DNA of 22,087 bases, from contig JAZQXA010000101.1 in the NCBI GenBank assembly GCA_045632605.1, positions 1 to 22,087 of the forward strand, written 5' to 3'. The translations under genes were made by a program, and so were the position numbers. The notes below the pieces were generated by a model. The model did no database searches. It was not told the DNA's origin and was given only the letters and a program-made list of their open reading frames with translations. The stretch's first letter is position 1. Each line of letters opens with the position of its first letter. Positions 21,106 through 22,087 of the stretch are shown here, piece after piece. The DNA is from Flemingiibacterium sp045632605. Its GTDB lineage: Bacteria; Bacillota; Clostridia; Oscillospirales; CAG-272.

Positions 21106-22087
21106 ATGGATAAGACAAAAGTAAAAATTCCCGAAAGATTCGAAAATCATCCACTTTTTAATGAAATAATCTGCGGAACAAATTTCGGCTTTATGTCACG
21201 CCGCGGGTACTACGAAAAGCCCGAAACACAAAAGCAGCCTGAACTAATGAAAGCCGCAGGAATAAACTGGACAACACTTAATATGAACTACTGCCAGACA
21301 AACTTTTTCACAGATAAAATCTTCCTCGATTTTGAGCTTGGAAGCAGTGAAATTGAAATTTCCGAAATGATAAAGCGTCTGCACGATAACGGTATCCGCG
21401 TAATGCTCAAGCCTAATCTCATGCTCCTCGACGGTGCATGGATGGGACGTGTACGCTTTCCTCGCCTTGAAGACTGCCAGCTTATCGAAGGCGCGGCAAT
21501 TGATTATTGGGGCAAGTGGTTCAAATCGTTCACCGAATGCGAAAAATATTTCTCTAACCTCGCAGAGAAATTCGGCGCTGATGCAATGATGATAGGCTGT
21601 GAGCTTCACGGCACCGAGGGCGAAAACGAGCATTGGGAAAAAGTTATAGAAGCCATCCGCAATAACTTCTCCGGCCCTATCACATATGAATTCACCCCAG
21701 CCTCACGAAAAGCCTATGACCTAAAATGGTTCGATAAACTCGACTTTCTCGCATACAGCTACTATCCTCCGGCAGCCCCCATGCCGGAAGAAGGCATACC
21801 GGCATTCGCATCTGTCCGCGATAATCCAAGCTATACCGTCGAACAAATGCAGGAGTATCTCTCAAGCCGTAAACAAAAAATCTCCGATATCTGTGCTCGC
21901 TTCAATAATATGCCTATCGCGTTTACCGAATACGGCGTACGCTCATCCCACGGCAGTATCATGAGTCCGGCAGAATACCTCTGGGATTCCTATTACGACG
22001 GCGAGGAACAAGCCAACTACATGGAAGCAAGCTTCCGTACATTCTGGGAAATTCCACAGTGGATGGGATTCTGCTGGTGGAAATGGG
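21106..22087 (+). CDS. GH113-like glycoside hydrolase, 5' part (runs past the window end)
   Basis: 327 complete codons are visible without a stop. The protein begins MDKTKVKIPERF with no signal peptide, so it acts in the cytoplasm. It fits a TIM-barrel enzyme of the GH113 type (beta-mannanase/mannosidase): GIRVMLKPNLML (strand 3 region), MMIGCELHGTEGE with the probable acid/base E166, DFLAYSYYPPA, and IAFTEYGVRS with the probable nucleophile E275, followed by GFCWWKW near the end. GH113 enzymes act on beta-1,4-mannan or related sugars; the exact substrate is not clear from sequence. The start has GGAGG 5 bases before the ATG. The divergent AraC-type gene probably controls it. The missing 3' end is probably short, since the last strand motif is visible. 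Confidence 0.82.
   Translation, partial: MDKTKVKIPERFENHPLFNEIICGTNFGFMSRRGYYEKPETQKQPELMKAAGINWTTLNMNYCQTNFFTDKIFLDFELGSSEIEISEMIKRLHDNGIRVMLKPNLMLLDGAWMGRVRFPRLEDCQLIEGAAIDYWGKWFKSFTECEKYFSNLAEKFGADAMMIGCELHGTEGENEHWEKVIEAIRNNFSGPITYEFTPASRKAYDLKWFDKLDFLAYSYYPPAAPMPEEGIPAFASVRDNPSYTVEQMQEYLSSRKQKISDICARFNNMPIAFTEYGVRSSHGSIMSPAEYLWDSYYDGEEQANYMEASFRTFWEIPQWMGFCWWKW

Noticed and set aside
1..22087. CRISPR arrays, insertion sequences or phage genes
   Set aside because: No regularly spaced repeats, transposase motifs or phage-like genes were seen on either strand.

Overview
The window looks like a chromosomal stretch from a low-to-moderate GC Firmicute of class Clostridia, probably an uncultured gut member related to the Ruminococcaceae/Oscillospiraceae. 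The reasons are near-universal GGAGG ribosome binding sites, TTGACA/TATAAT-type sigma-A promoters, A-tract/U-tract intrinsic terminators, a CwlD-type amidase, a MarR plus two-ABC-exporter operon, the clostridial UPF0237/DUF711 pair and carbohydrate-active enzymes. The lineage is inferred from protein family content; no search was possible. I saw no phage, transposon, CRISPR or plasmid genes, and gene density and codon use look even throughout.

Region 1 (1-4747): the 3' end of metK, then two divergent transcription units for cell-wall work. On the minus strand a small NfeD-like membrane protein precedes a membrane-anchored CwlD-like N-acetylmuramoyl-L-alanine amidase. On the plus strand is a 1034-residue anchored protein that joins a GHL10/DUF187 glycosidase-like domain to a C-terminal Amidase_3 domain. 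Their shared 200-bp intergenic region carries an inverted repeat whose arms contain a -35-like element for each direction.

Region 2 (4748-6620): a tRNA-Lys(UUU) with consensus promoter and terminator, then a two-gene esterase operon (an alpha/beta hydrolase with a GMSCGG nucleophile elbow, and an SGNH/CE6-like acetylesterase).

Region 3 (6622-12815): clpB is downstream of and apparently co-transcribed with a ribbon-helix-helix (RHH) protein gene. That operon has two near-identical tandem promoters embedded in a 42-bp-spaced direct repeat and no CIRCE or CtsR box that I can see. Divergent from it is gpmI (long, eukaryote-like form), then metF on the minus strand.

Region 4 (12818-18327): a marR-ABC-ABC multidrug-type heterodimeric exporter operon behind a perfect TTGACA-17-TATAAT promoter with a palindromic operator at the start site, then a lipoprotein gene and a two-TM membrane protein gene of unknown function.

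Region 5 (18379-22087): the ACT-domain UPF0237 protein and the DUF711/UPF0210 'PFL family' protein in one operon. After a terminator shared with the convergent gene comes an AraC-family regulator, divergently transcribed from a signal-less GH113-like glycoside hydrolase that runs off the window end.

The candidates most worth a second look are the RHH-clpB operon with its repeated promoter/operator architecture, the glycosidase-amidase fusion, and the ACT/DUF711 pair.
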